A stretch of DNA of 64,000 nucleotides from Hamadaea sp013361475 (GTDB lineage Bacteria; Actinomycetota; Actinomycetes; Mycobacteriales; Micromonosporaceae): NCBI RefSeq assembly GCF_040654195.1, contig NZ_JBFAHM010000002.1:586746-650745 (forward strand), written 5' to 3'. Every line of letters begins with the position of its first letter. The first letter of the stretch is position 1. The position numbers and the translations under genes are program-made. Below the pieces are notes generated by a model, which did no database searches, was not told the origin of the DNA, and saw only the letters and a program-made list of their open reading frames with translations. This document shows positions 63,763 to 64,000 of the stretch, piece by piece.

Positions 63763-63801
63763 AGTACCTAGCATCACCGAGTACCACTATACGGTACCAC
63801 T
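63763..63801. promoter_or_regulatory. GTACC repeats upstream of padR
   Basis: AGTACC occurs at 63763 and 63780, and GTACCACT at 63781-63788 and 63794-63801. On the minus strand GTATAGT inside this array can be a -10 element of the padR promoter. Overlap of repeated elements with the promoter suggests an autoregulatory site, inferred. Confidence 0.5.
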
Positions 63802-63847
63802 TAGTAGTCTGTCGACCTGCTGCCTGGTATCTGCCACAGGACAGGAA

Positions 63848-63882
63848 ACGGGCGGGGCCGGCTTGCCGCCAGGCCCGCCCGT
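63848..63882 (-). terminator. hairpin terminator of the right-edge minus-strand gene
   Basis: On the minus strand ACGGGCGGG (63882-63874) pairs exactly with CCCGCCCGT (63856-63848) around a 17-base loop and is followed by TTTCCTGT. It lies 20 bp after the stop at 63902. Confidence 0.7.
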
Positions 63883-63901
63883 CTGGTTGTCGCTTCGGTG
63901 A

Positions 63902-64000
63902 TTACAGGGTGGTTTCGCCGGTGAGGCCGAAGAAGTCGTGCCATTTTGTGCTGGCGGTGAAGGTGGTTCCGGTGGACAGGGCGACGTAGACGTCGTTGGT
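63902..64000 (-). CDS. C-terminal end of a secreted FG-GAP/VCBS-like repeat protein (partial)
   Basis: The minus-strand frame entering from the right edge encodes 32 residues with VYVALSTGTTFTAS then TKWHDFFGLTGETTL, stop at 63902-63904. V-Y-V-A-L-S-x-G-x-x-F-x-x-S-x-K-W-H-D is the repeat unit of actinobacterial FG-GAP/VCBS-type extracellular proteins, often fused to hydrolases. The rest lies outside the window. It is followed by a clear terminator. Confidence 0.65.
   Translation of the reverse strand, partial: TNDVYVALSTGTTFTASTKWHDFFGLTGETTL

Overview
The window is very GC-rich, densely coded DNA with GTG and TTG starts, Tat signals, many probably leaderless starts and actinobacterial gene families (DUF6232, DUF4240, DUF222-HNH, FxSxx-COOH RiPP genes, NB-ARC/TPR ATPases). 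Together these point to a filamentous actinomycete chromosome, most likely Micromonosporaceae. No rRNA or tRNA gene, CRISPR array, replication origin or intact insertion sequence was found.

1-16 kb: after a partial transporter/winged-helix tail and a DUF6232 gene comes a carbohydrate catabolism locus. One minus-strand operon runs from 13.2 kb down to 0.9 kb: two FAD-dependent oxidoreductases, a GH38-like glycosidase, an LplA-type binding lipoprotein, LplB and LplC/YtcP-type permeases, and a secreted beta-helix protein. A third FAD oxidoreductase and a LacI-family regulator diverge from it. AT-rich inverted elements between the two units are candidate LacI operators.

16-31 kb: mostly ordinary genes (PPOX-fold oxidoreductase, secreted beta-propeller, membrane alpha/beta hydrolase, ClpC-type ATPase, lone radical SAM/SPASM protein, two TetR regulators, a sulfite-oxidase-fold protein). 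Two stretches stand out. At 20.0-22.7 kb an ESX-like small protein, a WxG/calpain-like cysteine peptidase, an unknown protein and a chagasin-like inhibitor form a possible effector/immunity module. At 29.3-31.0 kb an overlooked 58-residue ORF sits in front of an M16-fold protein without its metal-binding motif.

31-53 kb: an accessory conflict island. Its left edge holds a DUF222-HNH gene of the 13E12 type with an internal 18-bp minisatellite, a ~225-bp tandem repeat that duplicates the gene's 3' end, and a frameshifted STAND pseudogene. Next come a caspase-STAND-WD40 giant (about 21 blades) coupled to a lipase-like hydrolase, an HTH-NB-ARC-TPR protein, a three-gene FxSxx-COOH RiPP operon (precursor, FxsB-type radical SAM maturase, HExxH hydroxylase), an EAD2-like NB-ARC-TPR protein and an FxsT-like ParA/TIR/NB-ARC protein. 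The precursor ends in FQSFTSS, two consecutive FxS triads, rather than the canonical FxSxx. I infer that the RiPP operon is functionally tied to the surrounding NTP-dependent sensors and peptidase/lipase effectors.

53-64 kb: housekeeping and envelope genes (methyltransferase, SnoaL-like protein, DUF4240, GNAT, beta-carbonic anhydrase, two coupled genes probably for surface polysaccharide, a secreted PHB-depolymerase-type esterase), a PadR-DUF1048-DUF1048 operon and the 3' end of a secreted repeat protein.
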